A DNA stretch of 64,000 nt from Saprospiraceae bacterium (GTDB lineage Bacteria; Bacteroidota; Bacteroidia; Chitinophagales; Saprospiraceae): NCBI GenBank assembly GCA_016714445.1, contig JADJNF010000009.1:62001-126000 (forward strand), given 5' to 3'. This document shows positions 1 through 8,434 of this stretch, in pieces. A program made the translations under genes and the position numbers. The notes below the pieces were generated by a model. The model searched no databases. It was not told where the DNA came from and saw only the letters and a program-made list of their open reading frames with translations. Positions within the stretch are counted from its first letter, which is position 1; every line of letters starts with the position of its first letter.

Positions 1-1971
1 TTTGCACCGGAATATATTTCAGTTTTTCCTGAGATGAGAAACTGGGCATTGCTCGTGGATTTTAATCAGGACGGCGTGGAAGATATTTTTTGCTCATCAG
101 GTGTGTACCCTGGTAGTATGGAAGCCTGGAAAGGAAACAGAGACAGCAACGGAAGACTTACCTTCAAAAGACTGACATTTAATTATGGTATACCTGAAAT
201 ACTACAATTTCCTATATCCAATGGTTATACACAGATATATGTGAGTTCTATAGATCTACCGGCAGTAGCAGATGCTGATGGTGATGGTGATATGGATATT
301 ATAAGTTTTGAAGCAGACGGAAGTTTTGCATCGTTTTACAAAAACGTAAGTGTAGAAGAAAATCTAGGGATTGACTCCCTTAAGTATGTAAGAGCTGATA
401 TTTGCTGGGGAAAATTTGCTGAGAATCAGTTTAACGAAGACATCAACCTCAGCAGTGATGCTTTCAGTTGTGCATCCGGATTTACCGGTGGCGGAAATTC
501 AGGTGTCAGGCATTCAGGTTCATCACTGACCTTATTTGATAGTGACGGTGATGGAGATATGGATTTGGTGATCGGCGATCTGGCAAGTTCAAAATTAAAA
601 AGACTTTTTAACGGTGGTACTAAGCAAACAGCTCATATGACCAGTTTGGAAACAAATTTCCCAGCTGAAGATATTGCCGTAGACCTCGATGTTTTTCTGG
701 CTGCTTATTATGTAGATGTGGATGGAGATAACAAAAGAGACCTTATAGTGACACCCAATGACATCAATAGCGGAGAATCAGAAAATCATGTGTGGCTGTA
801 TAAAAACACAGGAAGTGACGCAGCGCCGACGTTTAAATTTATTAAAGATGACTTTCTCATTGATGAGATGTTGTTTTATAATGGTGGATCTCATCCTGTT
901 TTTGCTGATATCAATGGTGATGGTTTGCAGGACATGGTCGTGGGAACCAATGGTATCCTTCAAAAAGGAGGATCAAAAAAATATCGTATGATCCTTTTAT
1001 TAAACAACGGTACTGAAACTGCTCCTTCATATGTAGTAGAAGATGAAGACTACCTGAGTTTTTCACAATATGGTGAGTTTACAGGTCGGTTTGCACCAAC
1101 ATTTGGAGATATGGATGATGATGGTGATGAAGACCTTATGGTAGGTGATGCCAGAGGTCTGTTGTATCTGGCTATAAATATTGCAGGTAAGGATAAACCC
1201 ATGACTTTTGAACCACCTGTGTATTTATATGCTGATATTTCAGCAGGACAAAATGCAAAGCCACAAATTATCGATCTGGATGACGATGGTCTCAAAGACC
1301 TTTTAATCGGAGAAAAAAATAATCAACTCAATTTTTTCAAAAATATTGGCACCACAGGAATGCCAAAATTTTCACCGGAACCCAGCATTTTTCCAAATAC
1401 AGACCAGGCTGGAAAAATTTTTACTTCCAATGATTTTCCAACGCAAAACGGCGCTCCTTTTTTGATCAGATCTCAGGGAAAATTAATCATGCTGATGGGA
1501 ACAGAAGATGCTGATATACTTGCATACGACCAGATAGAAGGTCATATTTATGGGACATTCAATGTATTGTACTCCAAAACCGGAAATATAAATCAGGGAC
1601 GAAAAGTAACTGTAGCATTAGCCGACATTGACCATGATGACTATTATGAAATGGCTGTGGGCAATGAAAGAGGAGGGATAGTTTTTTATAATACCATTTT
1701 TAAGGCAGACAGTGTTTCATCCATTGGGGATGCGGAACATGCTGCAAAAAATATTGAATTGTACCCCAATCCTGCTTCGACTTCCCTTTTTGTAAAAACC
1801 ATTGATGACTCTATGGCTTTGTCATTAGAAAGTATATTAGGAAACCACATTATGGTGCTTACAGCCAATCAAGTGAATCAATTGCCACCCTTACCTTCGG
1901 GTATGTATCTGGTCAAAGCTAAAACAATATCAGCCATAACAACCTACAAAATAATCGTTACATCAAATTGA
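1..1971 (+). CDS. T9SS-sorted FG-GAP/VCBS repeat protein (5' end missing)
   Basis: The frame is open to the first base of the window, so the N-terminus and signal peptide lie outside; the first internal ATG is at 34. The protein carries repeated calcium-loop motifs of FG-GAP/VCBS type (DADGDGDMDI, DSDGDGDMDL, DINGDGLQDM, DMDDDGDEDL, DLDDDGLKDL), about one every 60-100 residues, which predicts a beta-propeller surface or secreted protein. The last 80 residues start with LYPNPAS and end in a beta-rich tail, the usual type A sorting domain for type IX secretion. Such propellers often bind polysaccharide or partner proteins, but no enzymatic domain is visible. The family call is strong; the substrate is unknown. 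Confidence 0.85.
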   Translation, partial: FAPEYISVFPEMRNWALLVDFNQDGVEDIFCSSGVYPGSMEAWKGNRDSNGRLTFKRLTFNYGIPEILQFPISNGYTQIYVSSIDLPAVADADGDGDMDIISFEADGSFASFYKNVSVEENLGIDSLKYVRADICWGKFAENQFNEDINLSSDAFSCASGFTGGGNSGVRHSGSSLTLFDSDGDGDMDLVIGDLASSKLKRLFNGGTKQTAHMTSLETNFPAEDIAVDLDVFLAAYYVDVDGDNKRDLIVTPNDINSGESENHVWLYKNTGSDAAPTFKFIKDDFLIDEMLFYNGGSHPVFADINGDGLQDMVVGTNGILQKGGSKKYRMILLLNNGTETAPSYVVEDEDYLSFSQYGEFTGRFAPTFGDMDDDGDEDLMVGDARGLLYLAINIAGKDKPMTFEPPVYLYADISAGQNAKPQIIDLDDDGLKDLLIGEKNNQLNFFKNIGTTGMPKFSPEPSIFPNTDQAGKIFTSNDFPTQNGAPFLIRSQGKLIMLMGTEDADILAYDQIEGHIYGTFNVLYSKTGNINQGRKVTVALADIDHDDYYEMAVGNERGGIVFYNTIFKADSVSSIGDAEHAAKNIELYPNPASTSLFVKTIDDSMALSLESILGNHIMVLTANQVNQLPPLPSGMYLVKAKTISAITTYKIIVTSN

Positions 1972-2071
1972 GATTCTTTTCTTAAGAATGATCGCTATAC
2001 TGTAAAAGTATGGTAGAGCGTTTCTTAACATTTTTCAGATCTTGTATGCTTTTATACAAATAAAATCATTG

Positions 2072-2079
2072 TATATTTG
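2072..2079 (+). promoter_or_regulatory. candidate -7 promoter element (TATATTTG) upstream of alkB-like gene
   Basis: TATATTTG matches the Bacteroidota -7 consensus TAnnTTTG and lies 24 bases before the ATG of the monooxygenase gene. No well-spaced TTG -33 element is evident, so the call rests on the -7 match and its position only. Confidence 0.35.
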
Positions 2080-2102
2080 CTACAGAGTTAAAACAATATT
2101 TT

Positions 2103-3164
2103 ATGGAAATCAGGGATCTTAAATATCTTATGGCTTATATCATACCTTTGAGTACATTTTTATCTATTTATATGGGTGGTTTTTTCAGCTATTCAACGGT
2201 GATAGTTGCCTTTTTTATCATACCGGTGATTGAGTTATTTACAAAGAATGACACGAATAATTTGTCAGAACAAGAAATAAAAAGCAAACTGGCAAGCAGA
2301 TATTTTGATGGTTTATTGTATGCAAATGTGATTTGGGTCTACGGAATTTTGATCTATTTTATAACCATCCTGCAACAAAACCATTTCACTTATTCTGAGC
2401 TTATTGGTATGACCTTAAGTGTTGGTATCATGCTTGGAAGCAACGGCATCAATGTGGCGCATGAACTGGGTCACAAATCTGGTACCTGGCCACAATTAGC
2501 AGCAAAAATTCTCTTACTCCCCAATCTGTATATGCATTTCATCATTGAACACAATTATGGGCATCATCTTAAAGTAGCTACACCGGATGATCCGGCTACC
2601 TCCAGATATAAGGAATATTTATTTACTTTCTGGATCAGATCCATCACTTATAGTTTTTTTTCTGCATGGAATATCGAATCCAACAGACTTAAAAAAATGA
2701 ACCAATCTATATGGAGTTATAAGAACAGTGTGTTGCGCTTTTTATTCTACCAATTGCTATACATTGTTGTAATCATTGCTGTTTTTTCACCATTTGTGGC
2801 CACAATTCTAGTATTGGCAGGTGTAACAGGAATTTTACTGCTTGAATCGATCAATTATGTAGAGCACTATGGACTTGTGCGCCGAATACTCCCGAATGGC
2901 AAATATGAAAAAGTAGAAACTTACCACTCGTGGAATTCAGATCATGAAGCAGGCAGAATAATACTTTATGAACTTACCCGACATTCAGATCATCATTATA
3001 AAGCCAATAAAAAGTATCAGATTCTCAACCATTATGATGAAAGTCCGCAATTGCCATATGGTTATCCTACCAGTATATTAATCGCTTTGTTTCCTCCATT
3101 ATGGTTTAAAATAATGAATCCAAGGGTTGAGCAATGGAGAAAAATACATTTGGAAGGTCACTGA
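2103..3164 (+). CDS. alkB: alkane 1-monooxygenase (AlkB-type, membrane di-iron)
   Basis: This is an integral-membrane non-haem di-iron hydroxylase of the fatty acid desaturase superfamily, expected to hydroxylate the terminal carbon of alkanes or related aliphatics using electrons from rubredoxin. All histidine boxes are visible: HELGHK (residues 120-125), EHNYGHH (149-155), NYVEHYG (251-257) and RHSDHH (293-298). Hydrophobic segments near 10-40, 70-115 and 215-250 fit the six-helix fold. At 353 residues it is slightly shorter than Pseudomonas AlkB (about 400). No rubredoxin or rubredoxin reductase gene is adjacent, so the electron donor must be encoded elsewhere. The 3' end overlaps the convergent MazG-like gene by 7 bases. 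AlkB-like proteins of Bacteroidota may act on other chains, so the substrate is uncertain. Confidence 0.88.
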   Translation: MEIRDLKYLMAYIIPLSTFLSIYMGGFFSYSTVIVAFFIIPVIELFTKNDTNNLSEQEIKSKLASRYFDGLLYANVIWVYGILIYFITILQQNHFTYSELIGMTLSVGIMLGSNGINVAHELGHKSGTWPQLAAKILLLPNLYMHFIIEHNYGHHLKVATPDDPATSRYKEYLFTFWIRSITYSFFSAWNIESNRLKKMNQSIWSYKNSVLRFLFYQLLYIVVIIAVFSPFVATILVLAGVTGILLLESINYVEHYGLVRRILPNGKYEKVETYHSWNSDHEAGRIILYELTRHSDHHYKANKKYQILNHYDESPQLPYGYPTSILIALFPPLWFKIMNPRVEQWRKIHLEGH

Positions 3165-3727
3165 GAGATGGTTTTTAAATATTTTAATTTTGCCACATTT
3201 TTTTTCGGGGCCAAAAAAAAACAAAAAATGACTTCTTTATCAAAAACAATACTTTCCAGATTTGCTTCTGAGTAATACACAGATTTTAATACTTTTTTGT
3301 CCTCTGACCTGTAGACCAGATACTCCCCTTCCCGTTCTTCAATAAAAGACTCCGTGTTTTTCTCCCTGAGATAGTATTGCTGTGTTTCCAGTGCATGATC
3401 CAGTGTTTTGCAGGTTTTGCTCATGTTTGATCGCTGCACTTCATCAAAGAGTGCCTTAAATCTGGAAGCAAGACCAAATTCCAACACAGCACCGGACAGT
3501 ACATATTGCAGGTCACTTAAAGCATCTGCCACGGCTACGATGTCATTTTCCAATATAGCAGTTTTTAGTTCATCCAATTCTTCCTGCAACAAAGCTACCC
3601 TGAGATTACATCGTTTTTCGTCGGGAATAACCGGAGAAGGCAAAACCGGAAGATGAAACATATCATGAAAAGCTGCCACACTCGTGAGCGCTGAAGGTTC
3701 ATTAAAAATATGATATTTTTTAGCCAT
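3158..3727 (-). CDS. MazG-like nucleoside triphosphate pyrophosphohydrolase
   Basis: The protein has the all-alpha NTP pyrophosphohydrolase signature: an EELDEL helix near residue 45 followed about 20 residues later by DALSDLQYVLSG, which together supply the acidic magnesium ligands. The family cleaves NTPs, or phosphoribosyl-ATP in HisE relatives, to the monophosphate and PPi and is often used for nucleotide-pool cleaning. The C-terminal 60 residues are rich in Lys, Glu and Tyr and are less conserved. The ATG at 3727 (MAKKYHIF) is preferred over the upstream ATG at 3763, because it begins the conserved region and lies just after a TAnnTTTG element. It is monocistronic and convergent with the alkB-like gene. 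Confidence 0.75.
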   Translation of the reverse strand: MAKKYHIFNEPSALTSVAAFHDMFHLPVLPSPVIPDEKRCNLRVALLQEELDELKTAILENDIVAVADALSDLQYVLSGAVLEFGLASRFKALFDEVQRSNMSKTCKTLDHALETQQYYLREKNTESFIEEREGEYLVYRSEDKKVLKSVYYSEANLESIVFDKEVIFCFFLAPKKNVAKLKYLKTISQ

Positions 3728-3760
3728 AAGGCAGTAAATGCATTTAGTAATTAAAAAATG

Positions 3761-3768
3761 CAAAAATA
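3761..3768 (-). promoter_or_regulatory. candidate -7 element (TATTTTTG) for the MazG-like gene
   Basis: On the minus strand TATTTTTG fits TAnnTTTG and lies 34 bases before the chosen ATG at 3727. A TTG occurs about 23 bases further upstream, slightly more than the usual spacing. Its position supports the downstream start choice. Confidence 0.35.
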
Positions 3769-3851
3769 ATCTTTACAAATGACTAATGGGCCAATTGCAA
3801 AAAAAAGGTGTCGTTGTGTATATATTTTGGTTCTACCTTTTTCATTGGTTA

Positions 3852-4051
3852 TTTACATCTTCAGGTACCGATGGGATGCCTTGGAGTCATACGACCGGGA
3901 GATGGCACGCGGTCGGACGGTTGGCAGACTTCCCACCGCTATCTTTGATTTTTTACATCTTCGGGTACCGATGGGATGCTTTAGAGTCATCCGATCGAGA
4001 GATGCAAAGCGGTCGGACGGCTGGCAGACGTCCCACCGCTATCTTTGGTTG
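3852..4051. repeat. two tandem copies of a ~100-bp GC-richer repeat
   Basis: Two imperfect copies with a period of exactly 100 bases begin with the same TTTACATCTTC at 3852 and 3952. Both contain GATGGGATGC, a GGAGTCATACGA-like segment, GGTCGGACGG, TGGCAGAC and CCCACCGCTATCTTTG. They are more GC-rich than the surrounding sequence. Open frames across them (about 100 codons) have no protein-like composition and come from the repeat. The function is unknown; it could be an intergenic dispersed repeat of this genome. Confidence 0.75.
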
Positions 4052-4115
4052 GTCACATATTCGATTACCGGAATAATGTGTTCGAGCCATTCGTAAAAAT
4101 CGCTTTGCTGGCACA

Positions 4116-4290
4116 TGTTAAACCTGTCAGACTTGCAACAGTCTGAAACTTGAAAAAGCAAGTTTAGGTCCGATCAGGAGATCGGAAGATATATAACATC
4201 GAAGTTAAGAAAACTTCGACGATCGGTCTTCGGGTACTGACGGGATGCCTTGGAGTCATACGAGTTAAAAAGGAAACTTCGTCCATCCGA
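4116..4290. repeat. cluster of short palindromes and a third partial copy of the 3.9-kb repeat
   Basis: The segment holds several small inverted repeats (CAGACTTGCAACAGTCTG near 4130, AAACTTGAAAAAGCAAGTTT near 4147, CGAAGTTAAGAAAACTTCG near 4200). From about 4228 to 4264 there is a partial third copy of the 100-bp tandem repeat (GGGTACTGACGGGATGCC, then TTGGAGTCATACGA). The palindromes built on GAAGT/ACTTC resemble those at 9.4 and 10.3 kb near the REP-associated transposase gene, so this may be part of the same REP-like family. Confidence 0.55.
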
Positions 4291-4306
4291 ATTTTGACCA
4301 TTTGAA

Positions 4307-5254
4307 TTAATTACACTTATTGGTAGTGATCAGGTAACCAATGATGCATTCAAGTTTATCGTAAGAATTCCGGGCAGCAAATCCATAATTTAATCCAATA
4401 TTCAGCCTATTGATATTTACTCCTGCATTAATAAAAGGTTGATCATTTTTACCATAACCACCACCTAAAGATATTGCATTGTCCTGATTGAGATGAAAGG
4501 CAAAATCAGTTCCAATCATATAAAAATTATTTGACCCTTGTTTTGTATAATACAATGATGGATGTATGCTCCATTTTGTATTCATCATTATAGCTATCCT
4601 GGTATATGCTATGATTCTGGATTTTAATGGAGTGTTGCCACCAAGAAATGAAACATTCGGAGTATTGATGTGATTTATTGATATCCCTGAATTGGTCGAG
4701 ATGGAAGATGTGATAGCTCCTAAAAATGCCAGTCCCAGGTTAACATTGAGGTATCGAATGTTACCTGTAATATTTTCATTTGGATTCATTGTAGGATCAA
4801 AACCATTGGGTCCAATCTGTGAAGGCCATCTAAGTCCACCGACATTTATGGTGTTTTTTATCAAGCCGGCCGACAAACCTAATGATACAAAGGTTGGCTT
4901 TCCTTCTACAAATGATAAATGCTTAAGATAAGCCACATTTAGGCTATGACCGGTATTGGAATATGAAGACTCTCCGGCCAGGTCGCCTATATAGTTGTAC
5001 CCAAGCCCTATCCTGTCACCATTTTTTAATTTAACAGGCATGTCAAGTGATGCCCCATAATTTATAAATGTTGTGCTTGCGAGATATTTGTACCTGATAC
5101 TTTGATAATGGGTGATTGCTCTGAGACCACAAGCCGATCCGGTAAGTCCTGCATTTAATTCAGTTGGAATCAAGGTGTATTGAGATGAAATGGCTTGCTG
5201 ACAAAAACAAGTATTCGCAATGAATATCAGAATAAAGACGGAAGTGTATTTCAT
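4307..5254 (-). CDS. PorP/SprF family type IX secretion membrane protein
   Basis: It begins with a cleavable signal peptide (MKYTSVFILIFIANTCFCQQ), followed by the PorP/SprF opening in which a short segment ending in NAGLTGS sits ahead of a beta-barrel-like sequence with alternating hydrophobic and glycine-rich strands. PorP/SprF proteins are outer-membrane barrels that help display or export T9SS cargo and are often paired with large adhesins; no such cargo gene is adjacent here. The start at 5254 gives 315 residues with a clean signal sequence; the ATG at 5302 would add 16 charged residues before it. A second family member lies at 39.8-40.9 kb. Confidence 0.8.
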   Translation of the reverse strand: MKYTSVFILIFIANTCFCQQAISSQYTLIPTELNAGLTGSACGLRAITHYQSIRYKYLASTTFINYGASLDMPVKLKNGDRIGLGYNYIGDLAGESSYSNTGHSLNVAYLKHLSFVEGKPTFVSLGLSAGLIKNTINVGGLRWPSQIGPNGFDPTMNPNENITGNIRYLNVNLGLAFLGAITSSISTNSGISINHINTPNVSFLGGNTPLKSRIIAYTRIAIMMNTKWSIHPSLYYTKQGSNNFYMIGTDFAFHLNQDNAISLGGGYGKNDQPFINAGVNINRLNIGLNYGFAARNSYDKLECIIGYLITTNKCN

Positions 5255-5475
5255 AATTTGGTATTTTGTTGGATGATATCTTTTGATTTTTTTATAAATC
5301 AATATTTACTGAATTTCTATGAGTAAAGATAACTATTCCGGATAAACGTTGAGATAAAATGTTTTAGTATATTTATGTTTGTCGGTAGCAAAAATCTTCG
5401 TGTCTCATTTTGTCGGTTTGTCATCAATAAACTCAATGAATGTCAATTACTTCAAAGTTATTGATAATCAAATAA

Positions 5476-5667
5476 TCATTCAAGAATCATGGCACTGCCA
5501 TGGCTACATGCGATAGAGGTGCAACCTACAAACAAGGGGCGCCAACAAATCTGTGGTTGTGAACCGATCACTAGTGTAGTGTCTATAGGTCCGTCATTTA
5601 TCTTCGCATGCAAGTTTAGTGTTAATATCAACCAACCCAATACTAAAATAATTCTGGTACTTTCCAT
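5476..5667 (-). CDS. small secreted cysteine-containing peptide (hypothetical)
   Basis: A 63-residue frame with an ATG at 5667, a hydrophobic signal-like N-terminus (IILVLGWLILTLNLHA) and a short mature part carrying three cysteines (C41, C49, C54) in the last third. I recognise no family. It lies on the same strand as the flanking lipoprotein and PorP genes, with gaps of about 120 and 220 bases. Its size and signal fit a small secreted peptide, but coding status is not certain for so short a frame. Confidence 0.45.
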   Translation of the reverse strand: MESTRIILVLGWLILTLNLHAKINDGPIDTTLVIGSQPQICWRPLFVGCTSIACSHGSAMILE

Positions 5668-5789
5668 ATGTATATATTTATTTAAGTTTCAATGTGACAA
5701 TTGATACCATCAAGTTTTGAAAATTTAAAGCTGAAAACCAGCCAAAACTTTTTAATATCAAGTCCTGTTAGTTTTAATATTTTTTATGT

Positions 5790-6155
5790 TTATTTCTGCC
5801 TGATCATATTGACAGGTCCTATACCTGATAACTGCAACTGTACGGTATCACATACAAACTTATTGACTCTTATCTCCTTAAAGCTAGAGTTGCCGCATGC
5901 CATGTCTATTTTTGTATCATTGGTTATCGCCTCCCACTTGCCTGAAATGCAAGAATGAAGCGCTTTATTCACATCTGTATATGTCTTATCTGCTTTAAAC
6001 TCCATGATGCTCCCTGTATTGGCCAGTTTCCATTTCCCTGGTAAAGTTGCGGTAAGGGTGGTGACGGTGCATGGTTTTGTGGTGGTGTCTTCATCTTTAC
6101 TACATGCGAAGAAGATGAGTAAAAAAGCTAGTGCTAAAAGATTTACGTGTTTCAT
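5790..6155 (-). CDS. lipocalin-like lipoprotein
   Basis: The N-terminus is a lipoprotein signal (LLIFFACSKDED, lipid-attached Cys at residue 18). It is followed by a roughly 100-residue domain with the GKWKL opening and the strand pattern of Bacteroidota lipocalin-like proteins (DUF4923/lipocalin_4 type). Several cysteines (in KPCTV, HSCIS, MACGN, FVCDT) could form disulfides in the periplasm or on the surface. The ligand is unknown. It lies in a minus-strand run downstream of immunity-like genes, but the 43-base gap and secreted nature give no direct functional link. Confidence 0.65.
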   Translation of the reverse strand: MKHVNLLALAFLLIFFACSKDEDTTTKPCTVTTLTATLPGKWKLANTGSIMEFKADKTYTDVNKALHSCISGKWEAITNDTKIDMACGNSSFKEIRVNKFVCDTVQLQLSGIGPVNMIRQK

Positions 6156-6198
6156 GTTTAAAATTTATTAATTATTTATTAATTCGAATTTTATCTTT

Positions 6199-6783
6199 TT
6201 ATTTGATATTAGATATCCTTAGCTCCAAAGTACAATACCGAATTATTGCCTTGAAAATCTCTCTTATCATGTCGATTTTGACATAGACTTCGATCTCTGC
6301 ATAGTTTGGATGTATCTTGGCACTCTGAAATATCAGATAAACATCTGACTGTCCGAGCGTTTGTTTTTTTACGATAGGCATAGTTTCTAGATTGCCACCT
6401 GTGAGCTTATCTATAAATCTTCCTGCTTTTATTGCATCCTCACATATTTTCTGAGCCTTTCTTACATTTTTGCTCTGATCTGCCTTACCTAGTTTGAGCA
6501 TAAAATCTCCAATAAACCCTGGGTCTTGACTTGTAGGAGGACTCATGTACTCAGATGACTCCACCTGGTCCATGATCATCTTATCCAACTCATCAAAACG
6601 ATATCCTTGCTCTGAGATGGGCATATTGATGGCGCTAGGCCCTATCGGTGCATGAGCATAAGGGATTTTGCTTGCCAACGAACTGGTGTCGATGGGGTTA
6701 GCTTGAATATTCGAAAAAACAAAGACGTTAACACAGAATAGAATTCTAATACTAACTTTGATGGATCTCAATTTATTTCTCAT
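6199..6783 (-). CDS. secreted protein, possibly the truncated N-terminus of a larger exoprotein
   Basis: It has a signal peptide (hydrophobic stretch at residues 10-28 ending in IQANP) and then about 140 residues with no recognised catalytic motif. The segment around KIHPNYAEIEVYVKIDM looks like a beta-rich opening of a longer domain. The last 22 residues (from IREIFKAII) differ in character, being short, basic and hydrophobic, as if the original frame were cut and closed by unrelated sequence. I infer that it may be the remaining head of a large secreted protein whose body was lost. A complete small secreted protein of unknown function is the alternative. Confidence 0.5.
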   Translation of the reverse strand: MRNKLRSIKVSIRILFCVNVFVFSNIQANPIDTSSLASKIPYAHAPIGPSAINMPISEQGYRFDELDKMIMDQVESSEYMSPPTSQDPGFIGDFMLKLGKADQSKNVRKAQKICEDAIKAGRFIDKLTGGNLETMPIVKKQTLGQSDVYLIFQSAKIHPNYAEIEVYVKIDMIREIFKAIIRYCTLELRISNIK

Positions 6784-6820
6784 GTTTTATATTTATTTTT
6801 TGATAGGAATTTATAATTAA

Positions 6821-7285
6821 TTATTGCCAATAGAAGAACATGATATAATCTTCCTCAACAGCTTCTTCGAGTACCAAAAATATTTCATGCAGGCCTGAAG
6901 CTTGCTCATACTCTTGTACGGGAAGGTTTATGTCCACTTCATTGCTACTGCCTCCTATTGTTTTTATATATTCAAATATTGGCTTGGGATCAAAAGCTAA
7001 AGCATATACGCCGCCACTCTCATCTCTCCGATAGTGGTCACCATCACTTGAGTATAAATAAAATAAATTATCTACAAATCCTTTGTAACTTGTACTACTT
7101 ATATACTGTTTGTCCAGATATTTAAGATCATTTAACTTTTTTATTCCTCCTTGGATTTCTACTCTTCTCACTTCATATGACATACTTTTAGATATATTTA
7201 TTTCATATAGTCCTTCACATTTTATTTCTCCAGAAATGTATGCACTATCTTTTTTTAGCGAACTTGCAAACCAATATACTCCCAT
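6821..7285 (-). CDS. hypothetical cytoplasmic protein in immunity-like operon
   Basis: A 154-residue protein without signal peptide or membrane segment, acidic at the C-terminus (EEAVEEDYIMFFYWQ). I recognise no family. Its ATG lies 6 bases after the stop of the 378-residue upstream gene, so they are almost certainly cotranscribed and possibly translationally coupled. Short soluble acidic proteins in a tight run downstream of a detached toxin-like frame fit an immunity protein, but this comes from context and composition only. Confidence 0.5.
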   Translation of the reverse strand: MGVYWFASSLKKDSAYISGEIKCEGLYEINISKSMSYEVRRVEIQGGIKKLNDLKYLDKQYISSTSYKGFVDNLFYLYSSDGDHYRRDESGGVYALAFDPKPIFEYIKTIGGSSNEVDINLPVQEYEQASGLHEIFLVLEEAVEEDYIMFFYWQ

Positions 7286-7291
7286 AATTAA

Positions 7292-8428
7292 TTATAAATA
7301 TTTTGTTAAATCTAATTCATATACCCGCAATACCGTAGAAGAATCATATATATACATTTTACCTTTTTCATATATAAAGCAACTTCTACCTCGCATAGTA
7401 GGTATCTGTACATTCTCCTTATCAGTATATCCTAAACTGACAGCACCAATATATTCTAAGTTGTTTTTATTAAAAATAACTAAATGACTGTTGGGATTAT
7501 TTTTATACCATGCCAAACAAAACACAAAATCTTCATATACCCAAAACAATCCTCTGTCAGCCAATCCTTTAGTTTGAAAATACTGTTCTATATCAGCGGA
7601 TTCAAAAATTTCGCCTGTTTTCGGGTCAATCTTACAAAGTTTATCGAAAGATTTAGCATAAATCACACCCTCTGATAGCTCATAATTTTTAAAGATATAC
7701 TCGTATTGTTTGTACCAGTGGTCTTCACTTGTCAGGTCGAGACAAAGAAGATGTCTAGTGTTATACGCTACGTACATTTTATTATTACTAAAAAATGGGT
7801 CATGCAATCTTTTACTATTATCTATTTGATTCCCGGATAAACCGGAAAGATCTATTGTTCTCACTAATTCGTTATCTTTATTTAAGATGGTAGCTTTGGT
7901 CCAATCTTTTGGTGGATTTTCATTAGCATCATTTAGCTGTATATCTGCAAATAAACAGACCATACTATCTTTTGTTATAAACCATGTAAAATCTCTATTC
8001 GATAATTCATTTAAAGATTCTCCAAACAGACCAGTACTAATTTGTCCATCAAAATTTCCTATATAAACCCAATCTTGGCGCCCATAATTATCATTTACAC
8101 AATATCTATAACTGCCTTCCAATATTCCGACATTGTAGTTTCCCGATGCCCATTCGACATAATTTAAGGTCTTATTATAAAAATCCAAGGTAAATACAGC
8201 ATCCTTACAATTCGCCAAATGTGACGATAATGTGTCTATTAATTTTTTTGTTTCCCCATTTTCATACACAAAAAGTCCATCGTTTTTGGGGTAATTTTTA
8301 AATTTTATTTTATTTTCTAATTCTCCAGGAAACCGCTCCGTAAAAAAGAGCTTACCATCAACCACTACCATCTGAAAAGCATAGGGATGACGATATATTT
8401 GATTAAGCTGTAAATTATTTAGATTCAT
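7292..8428 (-). CDS. hypothetical protein, beta-propeller-like, immunity candidate
   Basis: A 378-residue soluble protein with no signal peptide. Repeated blocks of the form hydrophobic strand, turn, then VYENG, LCLDL, KIDPKTGEI or VIFNKNN suggest a PQQ/WD-like beta-propeller built from about six blades. I know no specific family for it. It starts 6 bases after the stop of the short frame at 8435-8785 and ends 6 bases before the next gene, so three genes form one tight unit. In polymorphic toxin loci the gene right after a toxin tail usually encodes its immunity partner; this gene holds that position. Confidence 0.55.
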   Translation of the reverse strand: MNLNNLQLNQIYRHPYAFQMVVVDGKLFFTERFPGELENKIKFKNYPKNDGLFVYENGETKKLIDTLSSHLANCKDAVFTLDFYNKTLNYVEWASGNYNVGILEGSYRYCVNDNYGRQDWVYIGNFDGQISTGLFGESLNELSNRDFTWFITKDSMVCLFADIQLNDANENPPKDWTKATILNKDNELVRTIDLSGLSGNQIDNSKRLHDPFFSNNKMYVAYNTRHLLCLDLTSEDHWYKQYEYIFKNYELSEGVIYAKSFDKLCKIDPKTGEIFESADIEQYFQTKGLADRGLFWVYEDFVFCLAWYKNNPNSHLVIFNKNNLEYIGAVSLGYTDKENVQIPTMRGRSCFIYEKGKMYIYDSSTVLRVYELDLTKYL

Positions 8429-8434
8429 ATCTGA

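Noticed and set aside
3852..4051. CRISPR array
   Set aside because: There are only two tandem units with no spacers between them, and no cas genes are present.
3779..4096. Two overlapping open frames of about 100 codons across the tandem repeat
   Set aside because: They follow the 100-bp repeat in different frames and have no protein-like composition or start context.
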